DNA of 62,631 bases from Bacteroidota bacterium (GTDB lineage Bacteria > Bacteroidota > Ignavibacteria > Palsa-1295), in contig JAUZOQ010000007.1 of assembly GCA_030706385.1 (NCBI GenBank), forward strand, positions 1 through 62,631, written 5' to 3'. The translations under genes were made by a program, and so were the position numbers. Positions 25,815 through 35,002 of the stretch are shown piece by piece (the stretch's first letter is position 1; each line of letters opens with the position of its first letter). The notes below the pieces were generated by a model, which did not search any database, was not told the DNA's origin, and was given only the letters and a program-made list of their open reading frames with translations.

Positions 25815-27566
25815 TTACTTCCGTGGAATCCACCAGGCTGGATTGTAACCCTGGCGAAGCGAATACCATTTCACATTATCGAAGCGGTTGTTCCAAACGA
25901 CGGCCGTGTAAGGACTCCAAAGTAACGCTACGGGCTGTTCTTCATAGAATATCTGCTGGAATTCCTTTTCCAAATCCTGCCGTTTACCGGCATCCATCTC
26001 ATTGCGAATCGCTTCGAGGACGCTATCGGCACGTTTACTTTTCCAATTCCCGAAATTTGAGCCGTTGTTCTTTGTTTGCGAGGAATGATAGAGTTGATAG
26101 TTATCCGTTTCACCTTCATCGTTCTGCCAGGCGCCATAGGTTGCATCAAAGTTATGGTTGCGCAGATTATCAAGTAAAACGGACCATTCGACTGCGTAGA
26201 CATCGGCTTGTATACCAACTTGCCGAAATGATTCTGCGAGTACGAGCAAGCAATTTCTTCGAACGAGATTGCCCGCATTACAGATGAAGCTGAACTTGAA
26301 GGGTATTAGCTTGCCGCCAATTCTCTTATCGATGATTCCATCACCATCATGATCTTCCCAGCCGGCTTCTTTAAGGAGTCGTCGGGCAGTCTCGGGGTTG
26401 TAGTCAATTAGCGGAATGTTTGAATTGTACTCTCTTCGAAATTTTGGGACGACACTTTGGATCTGTTCTGCCTGTCCGTAGAGAATGGTATCGATCATCA
26501 TCTTCCGGTCGATAAGATGTGCAAGTGCTAGCCGAACCTTCTGATCCCTAAAATACGGACGTTCAATATTCCAGCCGATATAGGCGAACGAGGATTGAGG
26601 AAATGCCGTCTTTGAAAGAAATGGGAAAGACGTCGTATCAATGTTTTTCCATAAGGAAAGCTGAAGATATCCGATAACGTCAAGATATTTGGTCTTCAAT
26701 GCCGTAACAGCAGCAGTCGGATCGGATATTTGCTTATAGATGATCCTATCGGGATAGGCTTTGCCAAACTCCGAATTATTTCGATTCCGATAGTTAGGAT
26801 TTTTCTTCAAAGCAACCCTGTCATTTATTCTCCATTCTTCAATTTGATACGGGCCCGAACCTAGGATTCGATCAGGGTCGCGGCTAATCTCCTCGAAATA
26901 TTGCGCGGAGAGAACCATTGGCGAGTCTGGCATTTGTTCTTTCAGAGCATTGAGCTCATCATAATTCTTAGGTTGGAGTTTATCAATGTCATCCCACGAG
27001 TAGGCATCTGTAAAATTTTTTGGATCGAAGATATGCTTTGGAAGGATGGTTAGAATACTCGCAAATACAAATTGCCGGATCTGCCAATACGGCTTACTCA
27101 CAATAAAGCGAATCTTGTAGGGATCGCCATCGACTAATTCGGCGCGTTGAACCCAATCAAGAGAACTTTGAAGGGTAGTATGTCCCGCCCCAAAGGGATT
27201 TTTTGCCGCCTTTAGGCTGAAGATCACATCTGCGCCGGTGAGTTTCGTGCCATCAGCGAATTTGATCCCTTTTCTGAGTGTAAAGTCATATTGTTTATGA
27301 TCATTCGATTCGACAGGCAATGCTTCGGCAAGCCAGGGCATATCAGGTTCATGAGTGATGGGATCCATGCGGAGCAATGTTTCGAAGATCTGATCTTCGA
27401 TGTTTATTTCCTCGATCGACGTTGAATTAAATGGGATCAGCGACTCAGGATTGTTAAGAATATGAACCATCACCGAACTCCCGGCCTGGGCATGGGATCG
27501 GCCCGAGAACAAGAAAATGCTGGCCGAAAGGAATAAAACTTTGAGAAAGACGTTTGTTCTACTCAT
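25815..27566 (-). CDS. Peptide-type ABC substrate-binding protein (SBP_bac_5), second copy
   Basis: 583 residues, closely similar to the downstream paralogue throughout (LTGADVIFSLKAAKNP, LPKHIFDPKNF, TAAVTALKTKYLDVI, VRLALAHLIDRKMM, GWEDHDGDGIIDKRI, YGAWQNDEGETDNYQLYHSSQ). Its signal peptide (VLFLSASIFLFSGRSHAQ) lacks a lipobox Cys, so it is probably soluble in the periplasm, unlike its lipoprotein neighbour. Its ATG (27566-27564) shares bases with the ATG of the divergent YciI gene within one CATG, and a TAG lies three codons upstream, so no alternative upstream start exists. Confidence 0.9.
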   Translation of the reverse strand: MSRTNVFLKVLFLSASIFLFSGRSHAQAGSSVMVHILNNPESLIPFNSTSIEEINIEDQIFETLLRMDPITHEPDMPWLAEALPVESNDHKQYDFTLRKGIKFADGTKLTGADVIFSLKAAKNPFGAGHTTLQSSLDWVQRAELVDGDPYKIRFIVSKPYWQIRQFVFASILTILPKHIFDPKNFTDAYSWDDIDKLQPKNYDELNALKEQMPDSPMVLSAQYFEEISRDPDRILGSGPYQIEEWRINDRVALKKNPNYRNRNNSEFGKAYPDRIIYKQISDPTAAVTALKTKYLDVIGYLQLSLWKNIDTTSFPFLSKTAFPQSSFAYIGWNIERPYFRDQKVRLALAHLIDRKMMIDTILYGQAEQIQSVVPKFRREYNSNIPLIDYNPETARRLLKEAGWEDHDGDGIIDKRIGGKLIPFKFSFICNAGNLVRRNCLLVLAESFRQVGIQADVYAVEWSVLLDNLRNHNFDATYGAWQNDEGETDNYQLYHSSQTKNNGSNFGNWKSKRADSVLEAIRNEMDAGKRQDLEKEFQQIFYEEQPVALLWSPYTAVVWNNRFDNVKWYSLRQGYNPAWWIPRK

Positions 27567-27864
27567 GAAATACTACATTATCAATTTGCAATATACGAAA
27601 CCGATGACGGAAGTCCAGGAAACAACTCCGGAACATCGTGCCTACCTAAAAACAAAATATGACGAAGGCATTCTGCTTTTCAGCGGCCCTCGGGTGCCGC
27701 GTACGGCCGGTGTGCTCTTTGGCCGCGCCGAGAATCTTTCGGTTATTGAAGAGATGATCGCTGCCGACCCTTTCAAGAAGAAGGGAATTGCAGAGTATGA
27801 GATCATCGAAATCGCTCCTGCGATGTGGGCCGAAGACCTAAACAATATCTTCAAAGTTGCGTAA
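27565..27864 (+). CDS. YciI-like protein
   Basis: 99 residues, start ATG 27565. The N-terminus MKYYIINLQYTKPM, TPEHRAYLKTKYDEGILLFSGPRVPRTAGVLFGRAEN and DPFKKKGIAEYEIIEIAPA match the YciI/YCII ferredoxin-like fold, including the conserved HRAYL His. Members are small cytosolic proteins, some with peroxidase-like or dehalogenase-like activity; function here unknown. Nine bases before the DUF58 gene, so possibly cotranscribed. Confidence 0.85.
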   Translation: MKYYIINLQYTKPMTEVQETTPEHRAYLKTKYDEGILLFSGPRVPRTAGVLFGRAENLSVIEEMIAADPFKKKGIAEYEIIEIAPAMWAEDLNNIFKVA

Positions 27865-27873
27865 ACTCCGCTC

Positions 27874-28791
27874 ATGGCAACACCAATTGTAACTCCAACG
27901 ACGGATTACCTCCGGCCAGAGGTTGTCTCACGGCTTGGGAATTTCGAGCTTGTGGCAAAATTTGTCGTTGAAGGCTTCATCACGGGGTTGCATAAATCTC
28001 CGTACCACGGATTTAGCGTGGAGTTCGCCGAGCACCGCCCGTATTTGCCAGGCGATCCCATTCGGAATATCGACTGGAAGCTGTTTGCCAGAACCGATCG
28101 TCACTACATCAAGCAGTTCGAAGAAGAGACTAACCTTAAGGCGCATATCGTCGTCGATTCATCGCGCTCGATGAATTATTCCAGCGATCCGAAAATAATT
28201 ACGAAATACCGGTACGCCACGATCCTTGCTGCCTCCTTAGCTTATCTCCTTACGCGACAGCAGGATGCCGTAGGGCTAGCATTATTCGATGAAGAGGTCC
28301 GGACCTTCATGCCAGCAAGGCTGAAGGCCAGTTATCTTCGCGAAATGCTCCGAGTCTTGCAGCAGACCGAGCCCTCCAAGAAGACGAAGACGCAGGCTTC
28401 GCTGCGTCTTGTGCTCGAGCGTATCAAGCGGCGGGGACTCGTCATTATCATCAGTGATTTTCTCGACGATCCGGATGAGATCATTACATCGCTCAAACTT
28501 TTGCGTAATGCCGGCCATGAAGTTATCGCTTTTCAAATCTTGGATCCCATCGAACGGACTCTGGCGCTCTCAGCAAGTGATGCAACGATCTTCGACATAG
28601 AAACTGGCGAATCCATCAAGACCCAGCCCTATCAGCTCCAGGCAAGTTATAAAGAGGCATTTGAAGAATTCCTGGCGAAGCTTCAGCATTCACTTGCTGC
28701 CGAGCGTATCGATCATCTTATTCTGGAAACAACAACGCCGTTCGATCGAGCGCTTACCGAGTATTTTTATAAAAGACAGATGATGGGATGA
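27874..28791 (+). CDS. DUF58 domain protein (vWA-like)
   Basis: 305 residues. Contains the DUF58 signature [26 protein letters not shown], then DxSxS-like [10 protein letters not shown] of a von Willebrand A fold, and [19 protein letters not shown]58 proteins normally act with a MoxR-type AAA ATPase and BatA/BatB proteins in envelope stress or metal insertion; none of these is in the window. Cytosolic, no membrane segment seen. Confidence 0.88.
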   Translation: MATPIVTPTTDYLRPEVVSRLGNFELVAKFVVEGFITGLHKSPYHGFSVEFAEHRPYLPGDPIRNIDWKLFARTDRHYIKQFEEETNLKAHIVVDSSRSMNYSSDPKIITKYRYATILAASLAYLLTRQQDAVGLALFDEEVRTFMPARLKASYLREMLRVLQQTEPSKKTKTQASLRLVLERIKRRGLVIIISDFLDDPDEIITSLKLLRNAGHEVIAFQILDPIERTLALSASDATIFDIETGESIKTQPYQLQASYKEAFEEFLAKLQHSLAAERIDHLILETTTPFDRALTEYFYKRQMMG

Positions 28792-28820
28792 GGATTTTCC
28801 GTACCCATTTATTGTTTGCT

Positions 28821-28834
28821 CTCAATTCACAATT
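28821..28834 (+). repeat. 14-bp repeat CTCAATTCACAATT upstream of fumC
   Basis: Exact copy of the 14 bases at 54789-54802. Here it ends 12 bases before the fumC ATG; the other copy ends 13 bases before the hprK ATG. May be a shared regulatory or translation-leader element, or a dispersed simple repeat. Confidence 0.4.
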
Positions 28835-28846
28835 CACGAATCGATC

Positions 28847-30241
28847 ATGATCTTTCGCATAGAACACGACACAATGGGGGATGTAAACGTCCCCACGGAA
28901 AAATATTGGGGCGCTCAGACAGAGCGTTCAAGGAATAATTTTAAGATCGGCGGACAAACGATGCCGATCGAGATCATCCAGGCTTTTGCGATCTTAAAAA
29001 AAGCTGCTGCTGAAGCGAATGCCGAGCTCGGAGTGCTTCCGAAAGAAAAATGCGATATCATTGGCAAAGTGTGCGATGAGATCCTTGCGGGGAAGCTTGA
29101 CGGAGAATTTCCGCTTGTCGTATGGCAGACCGGCTCCGGTACGCAATCGAATATGAATGTCAATGAAGTTGTTGCCAATCGTTCCCACGTTCTCATGGGT
29201 GGGAAACTCACTGACGAAAAGAAAAAGATACATCCCAATGATGATGTCAACAAGTCGCAGTCCTCGAACGATACGTTTCCTACGGCAATGCACATTGCTG
29301 CATACAAACTAATCGCCGAGCATACACTTCCGCATATCAAGTTGCTCCGGGATACTCTCGATTCGAAGTCAAAGGCTTTCATGAGTATCGTTAAGATCGG
29401 CAGAACGCATCTTATGGATGCAACGCCTCTTACTCTCGGCCAGGAATTTTCGGGCTATGTTTCTCAGCTCGATCATGGAATGAGGGCCATCAAGAATACA
29501 CTGACGCATTTATCCGAACTTGCTCTTGGCGGCTCAGCCGTCGGAACCGGACTTAATGTGCCGAAGGGATACGATGTTCTGGTCGCCAAGAAGATCTCAG
29601 CTCTAGCAGGACAACCCTTCGTCACAGCAGAAAATAAGTTTGAATCGTTGGCCTCTCACGATGCAATTGTCGAAGCATCTGGGGCTCTGAAGACCGTTGC
29701 TGTCAGCCTGATGAAGATCGCCAACGATATTCGTCTTCTTGCCTCGGGTCCGCGCTGCGGGATTGGTGAGATTCTTATCCCGGAAAATGAACCGGGTTCA
29801 TCGATCATGCCCGGTAAGGTTAATCCCACTCAGTCCGAAGCAATGACGATGGTCTGCGCGCAGGTTATTGGAAACGATGCTGCAATAACTGTTGGTGGGA
29901 TGAACGGCCATTTCGAGCTCAATGTATTCAAGCCGGTAATGATCTACAACCTATTGATGTCAGCTCGATTGATAGGCGATGCATGTAATTCTTTCAACGA
30001 GCATTGTGCGCTCGGAATCGAGCCTAACGCACCGGTGATCAAGAAGAACTTGGAGAATTCGCTCATGCTCGTAACTGCGCTCAATACGCACATCGGGTAC
30101 GAAAATGCTGCCAAGATTGCCAAGAAGGCGCACAAAGAGGGGACAACCCTTCGCGAAGCTGCGATCTCGCTCCAACTTCTGACAAGTGAACAGTTTGATC
30201 AGTGGGTAAAGCCTGAGGAAATGGTAGGAAATCTCCACTAG
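28847..30241 (+). CDS. fumC: Fumarate hydratase, class II
   Basis: Converts fumarate to L-malate in the TCA cycle; homotetrameric, cofactor-free. 464 residues, normal. Motifs: [67 protein letters not shown] and the fumarase/aspartase signature [13 protein letters not shown]. Start ATG 28847. Monocistronic by spacing. Confidence 0.96.
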   Translation: MIFRIEHDTMGDVNVPTEKYWGAQTERSRNNFKIGGQTMPIEIIQAFAILKKAAAEANAELGVLPKEKCDIIGKVCDEILAGKLDGEFPLVVWQTGSGTQSNMNVNEVVANRSHVLMGGKLTDEKKKIHPNDDVNKSQSSNDTFPTAMHIAAYKLIAEHTLPHIKLLRDTLDSKSKAFMSIVKIGRTHLMDATPLTLGQEFSGYVSQLDHGMRAIKNTLTHLSELALGGSAVGTGLNVPKGYDVLVAKKISALAGQPFVTAENKFESLASHDAIVEASGALKTVAVSLMKIANDIRLLASGPRCGIGEILIPENEPGSSIMPGKVNPTQSEAMTMVCAQVIGNDAAITVGGMNGHFELNVFKPVMIYNLLMSARLIGDACNSFNEHCALGIEPNAPVIKKNLENSLMLVTALNTHIGYENAAKIAKKAHKEGTTLREAAISLQLLTSEQFDQWVKPEEMVGNLH

Positions 30242-30641
30242 AGTATCCTTCGGCGGCTGCCGAATAGGACAGATTTGGCGGAAACCCCATCGCTTTACTT
30301 TGCTTCGAGTGTCACAAACGGCGACCATTGCGTGTCATTAGGTCAAAGGTGCCAATCTTGGAACTTTGGGATGCTCTTTTGAGTTTTCACCATCGATCTT
30401 ATTAAGTGTGAGACTTATGGATGTAGGCGGGTTCCATTCAGGCCGTTTGTATCCAGAGTCAAGGTGAGAGAAAAAACCCAGTGTCTACGGATGCTGGGTT
30501 TATTTTTTTACACAATTCCCGTCGATCCTCCTGCCAATTTCTGCCCTAAATACGCGATTCCTGGCCAAAAATAAATTCCAATTCCCGAAGCTTTATTCAG
30601 CAAAGAATTGTTAAACGCGCTCAACTGAAATCTCACAAACC
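30242..30641. other. 400-base gap with two hairpins, no gene recognised
   Basis: Directly after fumC is a perfect small hairpin TTCGGC-GGCT-GCCGAA (30249-30264) without a U-tract. A clear terminator sits at 30474-30509. Between them (30265-30473) I find no open frame of note and no RNA family I can name; an unassigned small RNA ending at the terminator is possible. Confidence 0.4.
30474..30509 (+). terminator. Rho-independent terminator in the fumC to M24-peptidase gap
   Basis: Stem AAACCCAG (30474-30481) with CTGGGTTT (30494-30501), 12-base loop, followed by ATTTTTTT. Faces the plus strand, 233 bases after fumC. That distance is long for fumC itself and leaves room for a small RNA. Confidence 0.8.
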
Positions 30642-31718
30642 ATGGCACGATTAGCAAAACTTCAGAAAACTGTACGAGACCACGGGCTGGACGCTCTTCT
30701 GATAACCCATCTTCCGAATATCCATTACCTCATCGGTTATTCAGGCTCGAATGGCATTCTGATTGTTCCTGCTCAGGGCAAGCCTCATTTCTTTACGGAT
30801 TTCCGCTACAAAGCGCAGGTCAAATTGGAAGTTGCCGGTGCGAAGATCACGATCGTCGATCGCGAGCGCACACTTTTGGATGCCATCGTCGATAAGCAGC
30901 TTTTCATGGATTTCGATGCAGTCGGCTTCGAAGAAAGCAGAATCCCGTTTTGGATGCACGATTTCCTTCGCAAGAAATTCCGGCATCTGAAATTGGTGGC
31001 GAAAAAAGAAATGGTTGAATCCATGACGATGATCAAAACCGATGATGAGATCTCCATGATCCAGAAAGCGGCCGAGATCGGAGACATGGTTTTCGATAAA
31101 GTAATTCAGATGATCAAGCCCGGAATGAGCGAGCGTGAAATTTCCGCAGAGATCTCCTATTATTCCAAGAAAATGGGCGGCGATGGCGATGCATTCGAAG
31201 TCATTGTTGCCAGCGGCGAACGCTCTGCACTTCCGCACGGAACGGCGAGCGAAAAGAAGGTTAAAAAAGGAGAGATGATCACCCTGGACTTCGGTGTCCG
31301 TTACCGCGGATTTAATTCCGATATGACACGGACAGTTGCCTTGGGAAAGGTCTCGACGGAATTGCAGAAAATGTATGATGTGGTCCGTGTTGCACAACAG
31401 CGCGCGATCGACAAGGCACGTCCAGGAATGAATGGCCGTGAACTTGATAATGTTGCCCGGGATTACATTACTCTGCATGGATATGGCTCGAAATTCGGAC
31501 ATGGCACCGGCCACGGTCTTGGAATAGAAGTCCACGAGATTCCTGTCATCGCGCAACGCGGAGAACGGTTTACTCTCGAACCTTATCAAGTCTTTACCAT
31601 CGAGCCCGGAATTTATATCGAAGGCCTGGGCGGAGTACGAATTGAAGATGATGTTATCATGCGCAAGGATAATGTTGAAGTGATCAATAAATCCCCTAAG
31701 GAATTGATCGTCCTGTAA
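30642..31718 (+). CDS. M24-family aminopeptidase (Xaa-Pro peptidase)
   Basis: Cleaves N-terminal residues ahead of proline, using two metal ions. The 358 residues have an N-terminal creatinase-like domain (LITHLPNIHYLIGYSGSNGIL) and a pita-bread domain: metal ligands Asp in TLDFGVRYRGFNSDMTRT (two Asp), His in GTGHGLGIEVHE, Glu in FTIEPGIYIEG and Glu in VRIEDDV. All are present. Length fits the short YqhT/PepQ-like type. It ends in a strong terminator. Confidence 0.92.
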   Translation: MARLAKLQKTVRDHGLDALLITHLPNIHYLIGYSGSNGILIVPAQGKPHFFTDFRYKAQVKLEVAGAKITIVDRERTLLDAIVDKQLFMDFDAVGFEESRIPFWMHDFLRKKFRHLKLVAKKEMVESMTMIKTDDEISMIQKAAEIGDMVFDKVIQMIKPGMSEREISAEISYYSKKMGGDGDAFEVIVASGERSALPHGTASEKKVKKGEMITLDFGVRYRGFNSDMTRTVALGKVSTELQKMYDVVRVAQQRAIDKARPGMNGRELDNVARDYITLHGYGSKFGHGTGHGLGIEVHEIPVIAQRGERFTLEPYQVFTIEPGIYIEGLGGVRIEDDVIMRKDNVEVINKSPKELIVL

Positions 31719-31750
31719 CTTCTACCTTCAATTACACTTGATCCAAATGT

Positions 31751-31778
31751 AAAAGGCCGGGCTAAGCCCGGCCTTTTT
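31751..31778. terminator. Bidirectional terminator between convergent genes
   Basis: Near-perfect stem AAAAGGCCGGGC / GCCCGGCCTTTTT with a TAA loop. A-rich on one side and T-rich on the other, so it can serve both the M24 peptidase (plus) and the lipoprotein at 31798 (minus). Confidence 0.92.
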
Positions 31779-31797
31779 GATTATACATTTTCAGCTC

Positions 31798-32172
31798 TTA
31801 ACGCACTGCAATGGTATCGCGCAGGGTATCGCGGAAATCTTCCTGAGTGTCTGGCTTCAACGTGACAATAGCCAGCCATCCAGTATAAGTGCCAGGAGCC
31901 AAGCCTGCCTTCGGATAAACTCGGATGATATGATGAGAGGCTGGTACAGCGATATTGCCGACATCGTATATGAGGTTCTTTGCGGTATCGCCATCAACAA
32001 CTTTCAATTCAAAATCACAGCCGCACGTAAGATCGTAGTCGTAGATATTCGTATCGGCAATTGACGTTCTTGTATGAATCATCGAAGTCGCCTCGATCGA
32101 GTCGGCCTTCGGCGAACAGGAATCAATTGTCACGATGACCACAGCTATGATCAAATAAGAAAGATATTTCAT
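31798..32172 (-). CDS. Small lipoprotein, unknown function
   Basis: Start ATG 32172 gives a lipoprotein signal (MKYLSYLIIAVVIVTIDSC). The 124-residue protein has a short beta-rich domain (DLTCGCDFELKVVDGDTA, YDVGNIAVPASHHIIRVYPKAGLAPGTYTGWLAIVTLKPD) resembling an immunoglobulin-like fold. A CGC pair in the middle could be a disulfide. No homologue recognised. Confidence 0.6.
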   Translation of the reverse strand: MKYLSYLIIAVVIVTIDSCSPKADSIEATSMIHTRTSIADTNIYDYDLTCGCDFELKVVDGDTAKNLIYDVGNIAVPASHHIIRVYPKAGLAPGTYTGWLAIVTLKPDTQEDFRDTLRDTIAVR

Positions 32173-32355
32173 GTGTTCTATAGAAGTACGATTAAATCCT
32201 ACCGAGTGTATCTGCGAGATTTGACTGGCTTGACTGGATGAAATCGAGTCAGGCAAAGCCCCCTGGAAGTCATTGAAATGCCAGAGACTTTCTCCAGACT
32301 ATAAACGTTTTTAGTCATCAAAAGATACACAGATACCACTTTTTTTTAACGATCA

Positions 32356-33120
32356 GTGCTTGTCACTACAGAAGCCATAATTCTTAGATCGCGTAAGCAA
32401 GGCGATACCTCAAAGATCGTCTCGGTCTATACGCGCGATTACGGCTTAGTCGATCTGATCGCAAAAGGAGCCAGAGAAATGAAGTCCAAATTCGGGTCGT
32501 CTCTCGAGCCCTTCAATTGTGCAAAGGTGACATTTTATAAGAAAGAGGGAAAAGATCTCTATCTTTTATCGAGCGCCGAATCTGCCATCACTCTGCGAAA
32601 TCTGCAATCGGATCTTGAACATATTGAAGCAGCAACGAAGGTGGTCGAACTCCTCCTTCGCTCACAACATCACGAAGAATCTAACGTGGAACTCTATGAG
32701 CACGTCAAGCGAACGCTCGCTCTGATGTCCGAGGCTAAAGAGGCGGCATCGGTAGTGCCTATCCTTTACGCCTATTATCTCCGGTATATTCACCTTGCGG
32801 GATTTGCTATGAGATTTGAAAATGATAGCGCGCTTGGCGGAGGAGATCTGTATTTCGATATTGAAAGCGGCGAGGTTATCCATCTGGAAAATTCTTCAGG
32901 CTTTCATAGCGAAAGGATCCATAAGATAACGCCTGAGGTCTTGGCTGTTTTGAAACATATCGAACGCAACGGAATTACGGGTGCGTCAAGCCTTCGAGTC
33001 TCGGAAGTTGCCCGGCATATTCTTGATGGCCTTTTCCGCTCCTATCTTGCAATGCACATAGAGGGGATGCAACACAACCGGACTAAGAGCAGCAAGGTTT
33101 TTTCAGCGATGGGGAAATAG
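32356..33120 (+). CDS. recO: DNA repair protein RecO
   Basis: Loads RecA with RecR onto SSB-coated DNA. N-terminal OB fold: TEAIILRSRKQGDTSKIVSVYTRDYGLVDLIAKGARE, followed by the helical domain. 254 residues, GTG start at 32356. The zinc-binding Cys cluster of many RecO proteins is absent, as in a number of lineages. Confidence 0.92.
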   Translation: MLVTTEAIILRSRKQGDTSKIVSVYTRDYGLVDLIAKGAREMKSKFGSSLEPFNCAKVTFYKKEGKDLYLLSSAESAITLRNLQSDLEHIEAATKVVELLLRSQHHEESNVELYEHVKRTLALMSEAKEAASVVPILYAYYLRYIHLAGFAMRFENDSALGGGDLYFDIESGEVIHLENSSGFHSERIHKITPEVLAVLKHIERNGITGASSLRVSEVARHILDGLFRSYLAMHIEGMQHNRTKSSKVFSAMGK

Positions 33121-33312
33121 TATCGTCCTAACGTCTAGCAGGGTTAAGGCTTTACAGGAAAGGCTTCAGGATCTCAATTTTGATGAAGAATAAATAATCT
33201 TCTATCGCTTCCCGGCAGGGTTGGCAACTGAAACAACATTCGGATTCCAACGTTAGAATTAAATGTTCTATGGACAAGATTTTTTAAGCATTTTTAGAAG
33301 GAAACCAGTAGT

Positions 33313-34917
33313 ATGAAATCAAAGAACTCATTTGTGCGCCCTGTGATCCTGATCGTTTTCGGCCTCCTCTTCGGAGTCGGAATGGTGGCAGGATTCGGCG
33401 GGATAGCCAAACTCAACATTGCATTCGGGCAGAGCGACCATGTAATGCTCGGAGGCCCAACTCCGAACATTCCCCAAAGCGCAACGCTTGAAAGCATTAA
33501 CACGTCATTCAAGGCTGTGGCAAAAGCCATACAGCCGACTATCGTTTCGATCAAGGTAAAAACGGAAGCTCCTAAAATTGCCAAGAAGGATCAAGATGGG
33601 AACAATCCGTTCAAGTTCTTCTTCCATAGCCCCAACGGTGGTGATGATGAAGAAGATGCCAACCCATTCTCGCAGCCTCAGGGCCCGAGTGAAGGCCTGG
33701 GCTCTGGTGTGATCGTGACCAGTGATGGGTATATTCTTACCAATAATCATGTCGTTGAAAATGCGGCAAAAAAGGGCGGTATTATCATCAAGCTTACGGA
33801 CAAGCATGAATACGAAGGCCATGTCGTAGGTACCGATCCGACAACGGACATCGCCGTCGTCAAGATCGAAGCAACCGGACTTCCCGTTGCAGCGCTCGGA
33901 AATTCAGATGATGTTTCGGTCGGAGAATGGGTGCTTGCAGTAGGCAACCCTCTGGGTTTAGAGTCTACCGTCACGACAGGTATCGTCAGCTCGATTGGCA
34001 GATATGCAAATATCTTCGACGAAGCACGAGCGAAGGTACCAAGCGGTACAAGTATTGCGAATTTTATTCAGACCGATGCTGCGATCAATCCGGGCAACTC
34101 AGGCGGTGGATTATTTAATGCCAGAGGACAGGTTATCGGCATTAATGCAGCGATCGCAACAAGGACCGGAATGTTTGCCGGATATGGTTTTGCCATTCCG
34201 ATCAATTTGGCCAAGTTCGTTGCTACCGATTTGATCAAGATGGGCCATGTGAATCGCGGGTACATCGGAGTCAATATCAAGGCGATCGATCAGACGGAAG
34301 CCGAAGCTTTGGGATTAAGCGTTCCGCGCGGAGTTCGAATCGATAACGTCGTCAAGGGCAGCGCCGGTGAGGCAGCTGGGTTGCATGAAGGAGACGTGAT
34401 CCTTTCCGTTGACGGACAAGAGACCAATGAATCGAACCAGTTACAAGGCCTAATCGCACTGCACCATGCAGGAGATAATGTGTCGCTTAAGATCTGGCGC
34501 AGCGGCAAGGAAATCGATAAGAGCGTGACCTTGCGGCCGAGAAGCGATGTCGCTTCGAATGAGGATGATAAATCGGAAGATAGTCAGAGAAAAGGCCCGG
34601 CTGCAGAGCCGATGAAGGAAACTGCTACGATGGATAACATCGGAGTCACGGTTCGCAACTTGAATACAAGTGAAAAGGACAAGTACGATACTAAAGGTGG
34701 TGTCTATATCACTAACGTCGTCCCTGGTTCGGAAGCATACGACAGAGGCTTAGGGCTGATCGGCAAAGTTGTCACTGCAGTCGATCAGAAACCCGTGAAG
34801 AATGTCGATGAATTCGAAAAGGTCATGGGTAACTGCAAAGGACGCTCAATTGGCGTGACCGTTATCGATGATAAAGGCGACAAGCGATTTGTTGCGATCA
34901 GAGTACCGAAGGACTAA
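33313..34917 (+). CDS. degP: Periplasmic serine protease/chaperone of the DegP/HtrA family
   Basis: Degrades or refolds misfolded envelope proteins. N-terminal signal/anchor (VILIVFGLLFGVGMVAGFGGIA), protease domain with catalytic His146 (TNNHVVEN), Asp179 (TTDIAVVKI) and Ser263 (INPGNSGGG), then two PDZ domains (about 285-400 with GYIGVNIKAI ... GLHEGDVILSVDG, and 435-530 with GLIGKVVTAVDQKPV). An acidic insertion (HSPNGGDDEEDANPF) lies in the LA loop. 534 residues, complete, followed by a terminator. Confidence 0.94.
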   Translation: MKSKNSFVRPVILIVFGLLFGVGMVAGFGGIAKLNIAFGQSDHVMLGGPTPNIPQSATLESINTSFKAVAKAIQPTIVSIKVKTEAPKIAKKDQDGNNPFKFFFHSPNGGDDEEDANPFSQPQGPSEGLGSGVIVTSDGYILTNNHVVENAAKKGGIIIKLTDKHEYEGHVVGTDPTTDIAVVKIEATGLPVAALGNSDDVSVGEWVLAVGNPLGLESTVTTGIVSSIGRYANIFDEARAKVPSGTSIANFIQTDAAINPGNSGGGLFNARGQVIGINAAIATRTGMFAGYGFAIPINLAKFVATDLIKMGHVNRGYIGVNIKAIDQTEAEALGLSVPRGVRIDNVVKGSAGEAAGLHEGDVILSVDGQETNESNQLQGLIALHHAGDNVSLKIWRSGKEIDKSVTLRPRSDVASNEDDKSEDSQRKGPAAEPMKETATMDNIGVTVRNLNTSEKDKYDTKGGVYITNVVPGSEAYDRGLGLIGKVVTAVDQKPVKNVDEFEKVMGNCKGRSIGVTVIDDKGDKRFVAIRVPKD

Positions 34918-34935
34918 GCGAAATTTAGCACAAAC

Positions 34936-34970
34936 AAAAATGCAGAATGCAATAGCATTCTGCATTTTTT
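34936..34970. terminator. Strong terminator after degP
   Basis: Perfect 15-bp stem AAAAATGCAGAATGC (34936-34950) with its complement (34955-34969), loop AATA, then T-run. Symmetrical A/T ends allow termination of both degP and the convergent PfkB kinase. Confidence 0.93.
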
Positions 34971-35002
34971 TTATTGTAGAAGTCCAATCGGGAGATCGCT
35001 GA

